A stretch of DNA of 64,000 nucleotides from Owenweeksia sp963758205 (GTDB lineage Bacteria; Bacteroidota; Bacteroidia; Flavobacteriales; Schleiferiaceae), in contig CAVWUM010000002.1 of NCBI GenBank assembly GCA_963758205.1, forward strand, positions 1,302,001 to 1,366,000. Direction: 5' to 3'. Numbering within the stretch: position 1 is the stretch's first letter; every line of letters begins with the position of its first letter. The translations under genes and the position numbers were made by a program. Positions 8,315-14,459 of this stretch are shown here, piece after piece. Under the pieces are notes generated by a model. That model made no database searches, was not told the origin of the DNA, and was given only the letters and a program-made list of their open reading frames with translations.

Positions 8315-9045
8315 CCTTTATACTTTAAAATTTGTTGATATAGTTTTTGGGAGGACTCCAGCAACTGCTGTAGGTGCGCAGGCACTTCATATTCCTTTTC
8401 CTCATAGGCGGCAAAGCCCGTACTTTGGTGTACGCTGTGGTACCAGTATTTGGCCCACACCCCATCTTCGGGCAAGGGACCGGCCGGCCAGCTTAGCATA
8501 CTTTCATCAAAAGGCATTTGCAGGTAATCAGCCAGTTCACCCAGTTCCCTGGCGGGATTTTTACGCAACTCATCCGAATCGAGAATAAAGTACGGTATCT
8601 CCCATTCGCTTAGGTAGCCCAGTAACCGCAGTTGGTGACTATAGCCCAGATCAAGGGCCGTGGGCTGCTCAATGAGCTTGGTATAGGAAGCCAGTACAGC
8701 CGCGGGTTGCCGGCACAATATCACATTGCGGAAGTTACGGGTAATGCCATAATCCAGACCTTCCAGATGATTGGCCATGTTTTTTAAAAACCTGTGCGGT
8801 TTGCCCTCTGCTGCAAAAATGGCATTCAGCACCTTTTGAGCATCCGTTTCCATGGTGGCCAGCACCTCCTCCCGCGAAGGGCGCGCCACACCACTGTATT
8901 TCAGGAAGTGCGCAAAAAGCGGTTCATCCCACACACGGGTATCACCACGGTGGGCAAAGTAGTACATCAGGGCAGTTGATACATTTCGTGGCCCCGACCA
9001 TAAAGCTATTGGGGTTGGTTTCAATCCTTTTGATTTTAACGCCAA
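8311..9045 (-). CDS. Sulfotransferase-like P-loop protein
   Basis: About 244 residues with a P-loop-like 5' phosphosulfate binding motif LWSGPRNVSTAL at residues 15-26 and a later RNVILCRQPAAVLASY strand-helix, which together match the sulfotransferase-like family found beside class IV aminotransferases. No ATG precedes the conserved motif; the frame opens with TTG at 9045, with a second TTG seven codons in, so the exact start is uncertain. The actual reaction is unknown. A 4-bp overlap couples it to the aminotransferase. The region upstream is a 1.25 kb gene-free stretch. Confidence 0.75.
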   Translation of the reverse strand: MALKSKGLKPTPIALWSGPRNVSTALMYYFAHRGDTRVWDEPLFAHFLKYSGVARPSREEVLATMETDAQKVLNAIFAAEGKPHRFLKNMANHLEGLDYGITRNFRNVILCRQPAAVLASYTKLIEQPTALDLGYSHQLRLLGYLSEWEIPYFILDSDELRKNPARELGELADYLQMPFDESMLSWPAGPLPEDGVWAKYWYHSVHQSTGFAAYEEKEYEVPAHLQQLLESSQKLYQQILKYKG

Positions 9046-9160
9046 AGTATTGTATTTCTAAAATATCAATACAGTCAAGGGGTGAGGTCTTTCAAACCAT
9101 GTTTGCAAGAATTTTTTAATGAATACAATTTTAGAATCTAAAGGCAATTCGTTTTGGAAT

Positions 9161-9212
9161 TTTTCTTTTTCCTTTTGCCTTGATGCAAAAGGAAGCAAAA
9201 ATCAAGGCTTCT
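9161..9212 (+). repeat. Left inverted repeat of candidate element
   Basis: The stretch from ttttcttttt to aatcaaggct is roughly 85% identical by eye to the reverse complement of 10051-10100. Within it GCCTTGA and TCAAGGC form their own 7-bp stem, so each end is itself a stem-loop. It begins 116 bp upstream of the sulfotransferase-like gene. Confidence 0.75.
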
Positions 9213-9489
9213 TAAAAATTTCTTAAAAGCTACAGTTCACTTGACCTTCGAAGCCCCAGCCGTTTCGCTTTGCTTCACTTCGGCACTTCTCTGGGCCAAG
9301 TTTCACTTTGCTTTTTTATGAAATTTCTAAAATGCCGATCTTTTCCGAAAAGGATAAGGCTCAAAATTATGAATAGCCTTATATATTTTACCTCTATAAT
9401 TTATTTTCGAAAGACTCCGAAGCTTTCACAGAAATAGTGCAGAATGACACACAATTGTGGCCCGCACGAAGGAGGGCAACGCATGGAGT

Positions 9490-9534
9490 GGAAATTCAAA
9501 CGATTCTGGTTGAGGAACGAAACCAGAAATTTCC
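9490..9534. repeat. Bulged hairpin, 15 paired bases
   Basis: GGAAATT pairs with AATTTCC and, inside that, TTCTGGTT (9504-9511) pairs with AACCAGAA (9521-9528) around a 9-nt loop; a 7-nt bulge lies on the left arm. Nothing coding is nearby. REP-like palindrome is the best description. Confidence 0.6.
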
Positions 9535-9731
9535 TTGAAAGCTTCTTGACCTTTTACTTACAGATATTTATTTGTTAATGGAGTTCCTGAGAACGCTTCG
9601 CTTAGTTGTTTCGTTTTGGGTCAACCGAGGTCAATGACCGACCTCACGAACGAAGTGAGTAACTCAGCCATAATGAGACATAAAACCTCGCTACATTATC
9701 TCACCTTCTCGAAGTACAAAAATGCGCAATG

Positions 9732-9800
9732 CGACCCCAGTGGGGTCGTAATCCTTCATGGTGAATCATTCCTATTGATATATGACCTCTCTGAGGTCAT
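9732..9800. repeat. REP-like repeat, copy 1
   Basis: Bounded by two palindromes: CGACCCCA-g-TGGGGTCG at the left and ATGACCTC-tct-GAGGTCAT at the right, joined by a linker including CTATTGATAT. It matches 10180-10247 over the whole length with scattered substitutions. Confidence 0.8.
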
Positions 9801-10050
9801 TTCTGATTTATGAAAGACCAGCCATAAACGAAGTAAGAGACTTAACTCGCCACATTTGTAAGCGTTCAAAAATTAAGCTCCAATCATAAACGCCTCCGTG
9901 AGGCTACCCGGCCTTTTATAATTTCCGAATGAAAACAAGGATCAAACAGCCGATTTATGAGAAATCCTCGAGTGGAACGAAGTGTAACGCTTGTCTCTGC
10001 TTAGCCGAGAGGGAGGCTGAATGATCTGTAGTTTTCAAGGAAATTATAAG

Positions 10051-10100
10051 CAGCCTTGACTTTTTTGTTTCTTTTTGCGTCAAGGCAAAAACGAAAAAGA
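10051..10100 (-). repeat. Right inverted repeat of candidate element
   Basis: Reverse complement of this stretch aligns with 9164-9211 with a few substitutions and small indels, including the shared TCTTTTTC and GCCTTGA motifs. The two copies enclose about 840 bp of palindrome-rich DNA with no transposase. Confidence 0.75.
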
Positions 10101-10179
10101 ACACCTCACAAATCAACGTATTGGTGTTCAGGTATCCACATTTAGTTGTATAGTGATGAAAGTGAAAAACAAAGCCATG

Positions 10180-10247
10180 CGGCCCCGCTGGGGTCGTAAA
10201 TCTCCATGTAGAATCATCTCTATTGATATATGACCTCTCTGAGGTCA
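10180..10247. repeat. REP-like repeat, copy 2
   Basis: Same orientation as copy 1. The left palindrome is eroded (GGCCCCGCTGGGGTCG) while the right one, ATGACCTC-tct-GAGGTCA, is intact. It lies just outside the right inverted repeat and 53 bp before hemJ. Confidence 0.8.
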
Positions 10248-10299
10248 AGACAAAAGGAAGATGAAAAAATAAAACAGAAAAAACCTAACCTTTGTCCCC

Positions 10300-10845
10300 A
10301 TGACATACCTCTTCTTCAAAGCCCTCCACATCATCGGTTTCGTAAGCTGGTTTGCTGGCATATTTTACATAGTGCGCCTGTTTGTGTACCACCGCGAGGC
10401 TTGGGACAGAAACGATGAAGTGGGCAGTATTCTGCGTAAGCAATATGAGGTGATGGAAGGCCGCCTGCTCAACATCATTCAAACCCCGGCTATGGTTATA
10501 ACCTTACTGGGGGGCATCGGTATGCTGATTATTAACCCCTACTGGCTGGAGCAACCCTGGATGCACGTAAAGCTTACGCTAATAGTGGGGCTTATCGCCT
10601 ACCACTTCAGCAATTACCGCCAAATGAAAAAATTGAAAAGCGGCCCCACCACCTTCAGCAGTATGAAGTTCAGGCTGTATAATGAGGTGCCTACCCTGGT
10701 GCTTATTGCCATAGTAATGCTGGCCGTATGGAAAAGCCTTAATGGTCTGTGGCTGGGGCTGGCCCTGCTGCTGGGGCTGGGAGTGGTATTTTTTGTGGTA
10801 GCTAAGATTTATAGAAAGAGCAGAGAGAGGAAGGGTGAAGAGTAG
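10300..10845 (+). CDS. hemJ: Protoporphyrinogen IX oxidase HemJ-like (CopD/UPF0093) membrane protein
   Basis: Membrane enzyme converting protoporphyrinogen IX to protoporphyrin IX in heme synthesis. The 181-residue product has four main hydrophobic segments. HemJ-type N-terminal helix ALHIIGFVSWFAGIFYIVRL carries the conserved His (H10) and the W-A-G motif, and a second conserved region contains WMHVKLTLI. Length matches HemJ. With hemN nearby it gives two late heme steps close to the cbb3 oxidase operon. The C-terminus is strongly basic (KSRERKGEE). Confidence 0.85.
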   Translation: MTYLFFKALHIIGFVSWFAGIFYIVRLFVYHREAWDRNDEVGSILRKQYEVMEGRLLNIIQTPAMVITLLGGIGMLIINPYWLEQPWMHVKLTLIVGLIAYHFSNYRQMKKLKSGPTTFSSMKFRLYNEVPTLVLIAIVMLAVWKSLNGLWLGLALLLGLGVVFFVVAKIYRKSRERKGEE

Positions 10846-10876
10846 GGAGTTAGGAATAGGGAATAAGGAATTGGCA

Positions 10877-10907
10877 CAAAAAAACCTCCACGCTTTCACG
10901 GGAGGTT
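10877..10907 (-). terminator. Intrinsic terminator for the tRNA gene
   Basis: On the minus strand AACCTCC pairs with GGAGGTT (7 bp), followed by a run of seven T. It lies 8 bp past the 3' end of the tRNA. Because it also sits 30 bp after hemJ, it may terminate from both sides, but the T-run favours the minus direction. Confidence 0.75.
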
Positions 10908-10914
10908 CTGTTTG

Positions 10915-10988
10915 TGGGCCCAGCTGGGCTCGAACCAGCGACCAAAAGATTATGAGTCTTCTACTCTAACCAACTGAGCTATAGGCCC
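10915..10988 (-). tRNA. tRNA with CAU anticodon, probably tRNA-Met
   Basis: Seventy-four-nucleotide cloverleaf on the minus strand. The acceptor stem pairs GGGCCTA with TGGGCCC (one G-T pair), the D-arm contains AGCTCAGTTGGTTAGAG, the anticodon loop is CTCATAA, and the T-arm contains GGTTCGAGCC. The 3' CCA is not encoded (ACA follows). An elongator Met tRNA is most likely; a CAU tRNA later modified to read AUA (Ile) cannot be excluded. It is not an initiator type, since the acceptor stem begins with a paired G. Confidence 0.92.
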
Positions 10989-11061
10989 GATATTGGGGCG
11001 GCAAATATAATTCAATATTTATCATTTCTCAAAGGGAATTTTACCCGCTTTACCCTGCTTT

Positions 11062-11697
11062 TTACTCATAACCCGAAACATTCCTTCCCAAAACAACATC
11101 CCGCGTGCCATGCCACAGCCCGTTTTTATGCTGTAAGGTTACAATACCATTACTGCCCCCTCTTGGAGATTCAGGATGGCGCTGCACTTCAGTTATCAAC
11201 GTATCGCCTTCAAACAAATAACTCCCCAGCCAATAATATTTACCATCAGGTTCCAGTATGTTGGGGTGTATATGGGCTGCATCAGTTCGGTTGGGATACA
11301 CCCCCGGTTTTAAAGTGTAAAAGGCGTACCTCCCCTGTTCGTCTGTTTTTAGCCATGCCCTTATATCCCCATGCCGTTTACCCCAGCCGGTTGTGGTATC
11401 ACTGGCAGCATACACGCCCTGCTGGTTGGCGTGATACACGTAAAGAATAACTCCCGGTGCCGGTGTTTTACCATCCGGTTGAAAAATGGTGCCCGGTATT
11501 TTAATCTTCTGCCCTTCCCTGTTAAAGTCAGGCAGGGTATCAATGGAGTGGAGTTTCCTTTTCCCAAATTCAAAAATGTCCTCACAACCTTCGCAGGGGC
11601 CACCCACCAGTTGTGGTTCCGCTTGCTGTTCATAAGTAGGGCTTTCGCATGATAACAGGAAAACAAGAGGCAAAAGGAATCGCTGAAATTGTAACAT
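11062..11697 (-). CDS. Intradiol ring-cleavage dioxygenase-fold lipoprotein
   Basis: Secreted lipoprotein with signal peptide and lipobox (FLLSCES, Cys17). Residues 60-200 follow the intradiol dioxygenase core: GTIFQPDGKTPAPGVILYVYHAN, then TDEQGRYAFYTLKPGVYP and AHIHPN. The Tyr/His residues in YHAN and AHIHPN are positioned like the Fe(III) ligands of protocatechuate 3,4-dioxygenase. The predicted extracytoplasmic location and lack of catechol-pathway neighbours make a classical protocatechuate role doubtful; many such secreted homologues have no known substrate. Confidence 0.8.
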   Translation of the reverse strand: MLQFQRFLLPLVFLLSCESPTYEQQAEPQLVGGPCEGCEDIFEFGKRKLHSIDTLPDFNREGQKIKIPGTIFQPDGKTPAPGVILYVYHANQQGVYAASDTTTGWGKRHGDIRAWLKTDEQGRYAFYTLKPGVYPNRTDAAHIHPNILEPDGKYYWLGSYLFEGDTLITEVQRHPESPRGGSNGIVTLQHKNGLWHGTRDVVLGRNVSGYE

Positions 11698-11794
11698 AGG
11701 TCATTTGCTTTTGGGTTATTACAGCTACAATACTATTAATTGCTACCGCGAAAAACCCTCGCAAACCCTGCCAATAGTACATCCTGAGTAAAAC

Positions 11795-12124
11795 CTACGC
11801 CAAGCTGTGTAAAAGAAAAGCCTCCTTAAATGCCGCAGCATAATTGCGGCTTAGCCTTAGTTCCGTGCCATCACTCATGCACAGGTCGTAATCACCATTT
11901 TGGCGCGACTTATACGAAACAACCGCGCAAGTATTTACAATGATGGATTTATGAATACGGAGAAAAGCGGGATCAAGATGATGGATGATGCTTTTGAGCG
12001 TGGAGGAATGGAGGTAGGTTTTGGAGCCTGTATGTATGGCGATATAAGGTTTTTCAGCGTACAGGTAAAGGATCTCACTCTGCTCTATTATCTTCTTTGA
12101 GTACAAAGTACCAGCTGAAATCAT
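11795..12124 (-). CDS. LytTR-family DNA-binding protein, possibly 5'-truncated
   Basis: About 109 residues, consisting almost only of a LytTR domain (EILYLYAEKPYIAIHT, then FLRIHKSIIVNTCAV and LRLSRNYAAAFKEAF). LytTR proteins usually carry a receiver or membrane domain before this; none is present. The in-frame ATG at 12163 is possible, but both starts lie antisense to a recombinase-tail remnant, suggesting that the original N-terminus was lost when the adjacent island inserted. Whether the remaining protein is made is unclear. Confidence 0.7.
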   Translation of the reverse strand: MISAGTLYSKKIIEQSEILYLYAEKPYIAIHTGSKTYLHSSTLKSIIHHLDPAFLRIHKSIIVNTCAVVSYKSRQNGDYDLCMSDGTELRLSRNYAAAFKEAFLLHSLA

Positions 12125-12260
12125 TATGAAAGTTATCGGATACAAAAAGCTAAGTACATTCATGCGCTACATAAGAACCGAAGAAGGCCAGCTAGCAAAC
12201 ACAGTCCGTGAAATGGTTCCAAATATGATGAAGCAGGAAAACGAACTGAAAGCAGTATAA
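12069..12260 (+). pseudogene. C-terminal fragment of a tyrosine recombinase
   Basis: The frame is open from 12069 and reads FEYKVPAEIIMKVIGYKKL followed by STFMRYIRTEEGQLANTVRE. This matches the end of phage-type integrases: the VPAEIIMKVIGHKK box (His changed to Tyr here) and the catalytic Tyr in RYIR. No start or upstream catalytic domain exists; a stop lies at 12066. An ATG at 12126 could express the last 44 residues. It marks the left edge of the AT-rich retron island and overlaps the LytTR 5' end on the other strand. Confidence 0.65.
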
Positions 12261-12338
12261 CAATAAGCCACTATATGTCCTATTTATTACGCTCAGGCAT
12301 TTTTTTAAGATGATTCGTAAAAAAAAAGTCTTAAAATA

Positions 12339-12369
12339 TTTCTCACAGTAATATTTTTTGATATATTTG
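12339..12369 (+). promoter_or_regulatory. Bacteroidota-type promoter upstream of retron leader
   Basis: A -7 element TATATTTG (12362-12369) fits TAnnTTTG exactly, with TTTC at 12339-12342 in place of the -33 TTTG and a 19-bp spacer. Transcription would begin near 12376, about 265 bp before the first small ORF. Confidence 0.6.
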
Positions 12370-12375
12370 CAGGGT

Positions 12376-12641
12376 AGTTCTTTGAAACTTTAATTTTTGC
12401 TAGTCCAAGTATTTAATGAGGGAGTTAACTCCCTCCACCCATTTTGGGTTTTTCTGGCCGGCACACTTTCCACTTAACGATCACACACAGCATGGATCAA
12501 GTGAAGGTAACCAGCCATTAGCTTTCAATCATTATTAATTAATTGAAGCAGGAATATTGAGAAGTGAATGGACATTATCCATTATGGGCTAGCGCTATTG
12601 AAAGAAGCAGGCAATAACGTCTAATTTATAAATAGCCCAAT
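12376..12641 (+). ncRNA. Candidate retron msr-msd / structured leader
   Basis: This untranslated stretch lies directly upstream of the retron genes, where msr-msd RNAs are normally encoded. It is dense in stems: the perfect palindrome at 12418-12435; ACCCA/TGGGT at 12437-12449; a bulged stem at 12465-12508 (ACTTTCCACTT and GATC against GATCAAGTG and AAGGT); GCTTTCAAT with ATTGAAGC (12521-12549); AATGGA/TCCATT (12567-12583); and TGGGCTA/TAGCCCA (12585-12639). CTTTCAAT can alternatively pair with ATTGAAAG at 12597-12604. TTAGC at 12517-12521 resembles the branching-G context of known retrons. I could not find a convincing long a1/a2 pair, so the boundaries are a guess. Confidence 0.35.
12418..12453 (+). 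terminator. Palindrome plus terminator-like hairpin in retron leader
   Basis: An 18-bp perfect palindrome with 9-bp arms (GAGGGAGTT) is followed at once by ACCCA-ttt-TGGGT and a five-T run. It could be an attenuator in the leader or part of the structured RNA. Both readings remain open. Confidence 0.35.
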
Positions 12642-12788
12642 ATGGAAAAATTAAAGACCGACCAACTCATAAAAAGAGTTGAGTCACTGATTAAAAAAGA
12701 GAACGGGTATATGTTCTCGGATGAAGACAGAAGCCTTGTTAGAAGAAATTTTAACAACGTTAAAAGAAAACCCCGAAAACCCTCCTGA
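12642..12788 (+). CDS. Small basic ORF, 48 aa, retron island
   Basis: MEKLKTDQLIKRVESLIKKE then NGYMFSDEDRSLVRRN and a basic tail. Highly charged and helix-like, no recognised family. It is the first frame after the structured leader and overlaps the next small ORF in a different frame, so at most one may be real. Confidence 0.4.
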   Translation: MEKLKTDQLIKRVESLIKKENGYMFSDEDRSLVRRNFNNVKRKPRKPS

Positions 12789-12885
12789 CATAGACGATAT
12801 GGATGGACGATTTGTAAAGGTTTTGACTCTGGTCATTAAACTGTTAGAGTTCTTCGATATAGACTCATTTAGTGATTTCTTGTAA
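12721..12885 (+). CDS. Small acidic ORF, 54 aa, retron island
   Basis: Starts MKTEALLEEILTTLKENPEN and ends LEFFDIDSFSDFL; acidic, amphipathic, no known domain. It overlaps the 48-aa frame by 68 bp and ends 43 bp before the XRE gene. Its composition looks more protein-like than chance, but no homology is available to me. Confidence 0.45.
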   Translation: MKTEALLEEILTTLKENPENPPDIDDMDGRFVKVLTLVIKLLEFFDIDSFSDFL

Positions 12886-12928
12886 TCCGCACTTCTCAAT
12901 TAATTTCAAATATTCTAAACACAAAGTC

Positions 12929-13231
12929 ATGCAAATAGGAAAAGCAATTAAAAACCTTAGGCAGAAAAAAGGACTCAAGCAGAATGAGTTTGCAGAAAAA
13001 TGCAACCTATCGCAATCTTACCTTTCTCTTATTGAAAAAGACAAGAAGGAGCCTACATTATCTGTCTTAAAGCAAATTGCCTCTGTTTTAAATGTTCCTT
13101 TACCAATATTGGTATTTATGGCCATTGAACAGGATGATATATCAGATTCAAAAAAGGCAGCATTTGAACTACTTGAACCTTCTATCAAGGGATTAATTAA
13201 TCAGGTCATTTCCCCAGAACAAGAAGTGTGA
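12929..13231 (+). CDS. XRE-family helix-turn-helix regulator of the retron operon
   Basis: One hundred residues with an N-terminal Cro/C1-type HTH: IGKAIKNLRQKKGLKQNEFA, then SQSYLSLIEKDKKEPTLSVL, which gives the five-helix pattern with the recognition helix near residues 28-37. The last 30 residues form an acidic, helical tail. I used ATG 12929 since the HTH begins at once; an earlier in-frame ATG adds an unrelated leader. The stop overlaps the reverse transcriptase GTG start by 4 bp (GTGA), a strong sign of co-translation. From memory, some retron types pair the RT with an XRE-like protein; here it may be repressor, antitoxin-like partner or both. Confidence 0.88.
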   Translation: MQIGKAIKNLRQKKGLKQNEFAEKCNLSQSYLSLIEKDKKEPTLSVLKQIASVLNVPLPILVFMAIEQDDISDSKKAAFELLEPSIKGLINQVISPEQEV

Positions 13232-14079
13232 GAAAAAGAGTTAAAGATCTGGCTTATAGGCTTTCGATACCTCAATCGACACTCATGAAAATTGCAGAAG
13301 ACCTTGACCAAGATGAAAAACTCTATTACCACACTTGGAATATGGCCAAAACCAATTCTGACGGGAGTCCCCGACAAAAGGAAGGTGTAACAGAAACACG
13401 TCCGATTAACGCTCCAAATAAGCAATTAAAGCACATACAGTCTAGGATACTTGAACGGGTGCTATATGAAGTTACCCTTCCAAAATATTTCTTTGGAGGA
13501 GTCAAAGGAAAAGATGCTGTAAAAAACGCAAGGTTTCACCAAGGCAATAAGTTCTTTTATCAGACAGATCTTAAAAATTTTTTCCCATCAATAAAACATA
13601 CTTTAGTTCGAAATGCCTTAGTAAAACAAGGCTTTTATCCAGAAGTAGCTGCGCTCATAACACGACTTTGCACAAAAAGCGGTGCAATTCCTCAAGGCTG
13701 CCCCACCTCATCTTTCCTTTCAGCTATGGTATTGAAGGATCTTGCTCATGATATATTCACGGATATTATTAAAAGCGGGAAGAAACTTTCCATATACGTT
13801 GATGACATTACCATTTCGAGTGCGATTGGCTTTCAAACCGAAGCAAACCATTATTTAAACCAAATTCGGGCAAGAGGTCTCAAGATCAACTTTGACAAAA
13901 CTACTTATTCAACCAAAAATCCCCTCGTAACTGGCACCATAGCTAAGAATAATGGTATTTCACCAACAGAAAAAGACTTTGAAAAAGCGAATGACCCTAA
14001 CAGGTCTGAGGAGTCTAGAAATGGCTATATTCAACGGATTAATTACATAAAGCGAACGTCAAAAAAAAAACCAACCTAA
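13228..14079 (+). CDS. Retron-type reverse transcriptase
   Basis: RNA-directed DNA polymerase that would copy a companion ncRNA into msDNA. All core motifs are visible in 283 residues: QTDLKNFFPSI with first catalytic D114, PQGCPTSS at 155-162, YVDD at 190-193 with D192 and D193, GLKINFDKTTYS, and NPLVTG. Two signatures separate retron RTs from group II introns and DGRs: NAxxH (NARFH, residues 100-104) and VTG (234-236). YVDD replaces the commoner YADD. Translation begins with GTG overlapping the XRE stop. The 3' end falls in a run of ten A; a frame change there would add about 20 residues, so the C-terminus is uncertain. Confidence 0.93.
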   Translation: MRKRVKDLAYRLSIPQSTLMKIAEDLDQDEKLYYHTWNMAKTNSDGSPRQKEGVTETRPINAPNKQLKHIQSRILERVLYEVTLPKYFFGGVKGKDAVKNARFHQGNKFFYQTDLKNFFPSIKHTLVRNALVKQGFYPEVAALITRLCTKSGAIPQGCPTSSFLSAMVLKDLAHDIFTDIIKSGKKLSIYVDDITISSAIGFQTEANHYLNQIRARGLKINFDKTTYSTKNPLVTGTIAKNNGISPTEKDFEKANDPNRSEESRNGYIQRINYIKRTSKKKPT

Positions 14080-14238
14080 GCCCACCGTTACATCACCTTG
14101 AAGGAGCTAAAGCTATTTATCAGACCTTATAAACGATGCCAACTGTCCTAGTCCAAATGTTGGCCATCAAATACCGTAAAAAGTAACTTTCTCCATGATC
14201 AAAAGGTAAAAATCAACCAAATCTTAGCGATCAGAATA

Positions 14239-14397
14239 ATGCAATTTGCTTGTCTTAGAATATTTTTTCTCCCGACTTCTTTAGAGGAAATAAGCTTGGA
14301 AATGGTCAAAAGAGGGCTGTATTTTAAAAAGTCAGGTGATGTTGCTCCTCCTGACCAAATCAGACTAAGAACTCACCCAAACACAAATTCAGGCTAA
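14239..14397 (+). CDS. Small ORF, 52 aa, retron island
   Basis: Frame begins MQFACLRIFF and contains LEMVKRGLYFKKSGD followed by APPDQIRLRTHPNT. The second half looks like conserved, folded protein sequence (aromatic and charged with a Pro-Pro-Asp turn) and not random translation. No family assigned. It could also be a fragment of a longer lost gene. It sits between the RT and the 250-aa orphan, all on one strand. Confidence 0.45.
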   Translation: MQFACLRIFFLPTSLEEISLEMVKRGLYFKKSGDVAPPDQIRLRTHPNTNSG

Positions 14398-14459
14398 AGA
14401 TATCAGCATTTGTTTGAGTACCTTGAACCAAATAAGGTGAAACTTCGAAATCTGTAGCT

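Larger units (their letters stand above)
9046..10299. other. 1.25 kb gene-free region with palindromes and inverted repeats
   Basis: No convincing coding frame occurs on either strand; a 65-codon frame at 9616 runs through repeats and is rejected. The stretch holds two long inverted repeats in opposite orientation (9161-9212 and 10051-10100), a large hairpin (9490-9534), several short perfect palindromes (9627-9645, 9643-9659), and two copies of a ~69-bp repeat (9732 and 10180). Composition is AT-rich. The pattern resembles REP/MITE-like non-autonomous elements. Confidence 0.8.

Noticed and set aside
9616..9813. 65-codon frame in the gene-free region
   Set aside because: It spans palindromes and repeats and has no protein-like character.
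10915..10988. tRNA as attachment site for the retron island
   Set aside because: It is over 1 kb from the recombinase remnant, with two genes between, and I see no direct repeat of its 3' end near 15212.
12929..14079. Diversity-generating retroelement or group II intron
   Set aside because: NAxxH and VTG are retron signatures; there is no maturase or HNH domain, no Avd-like gene and no template/variable repeat that I can see.
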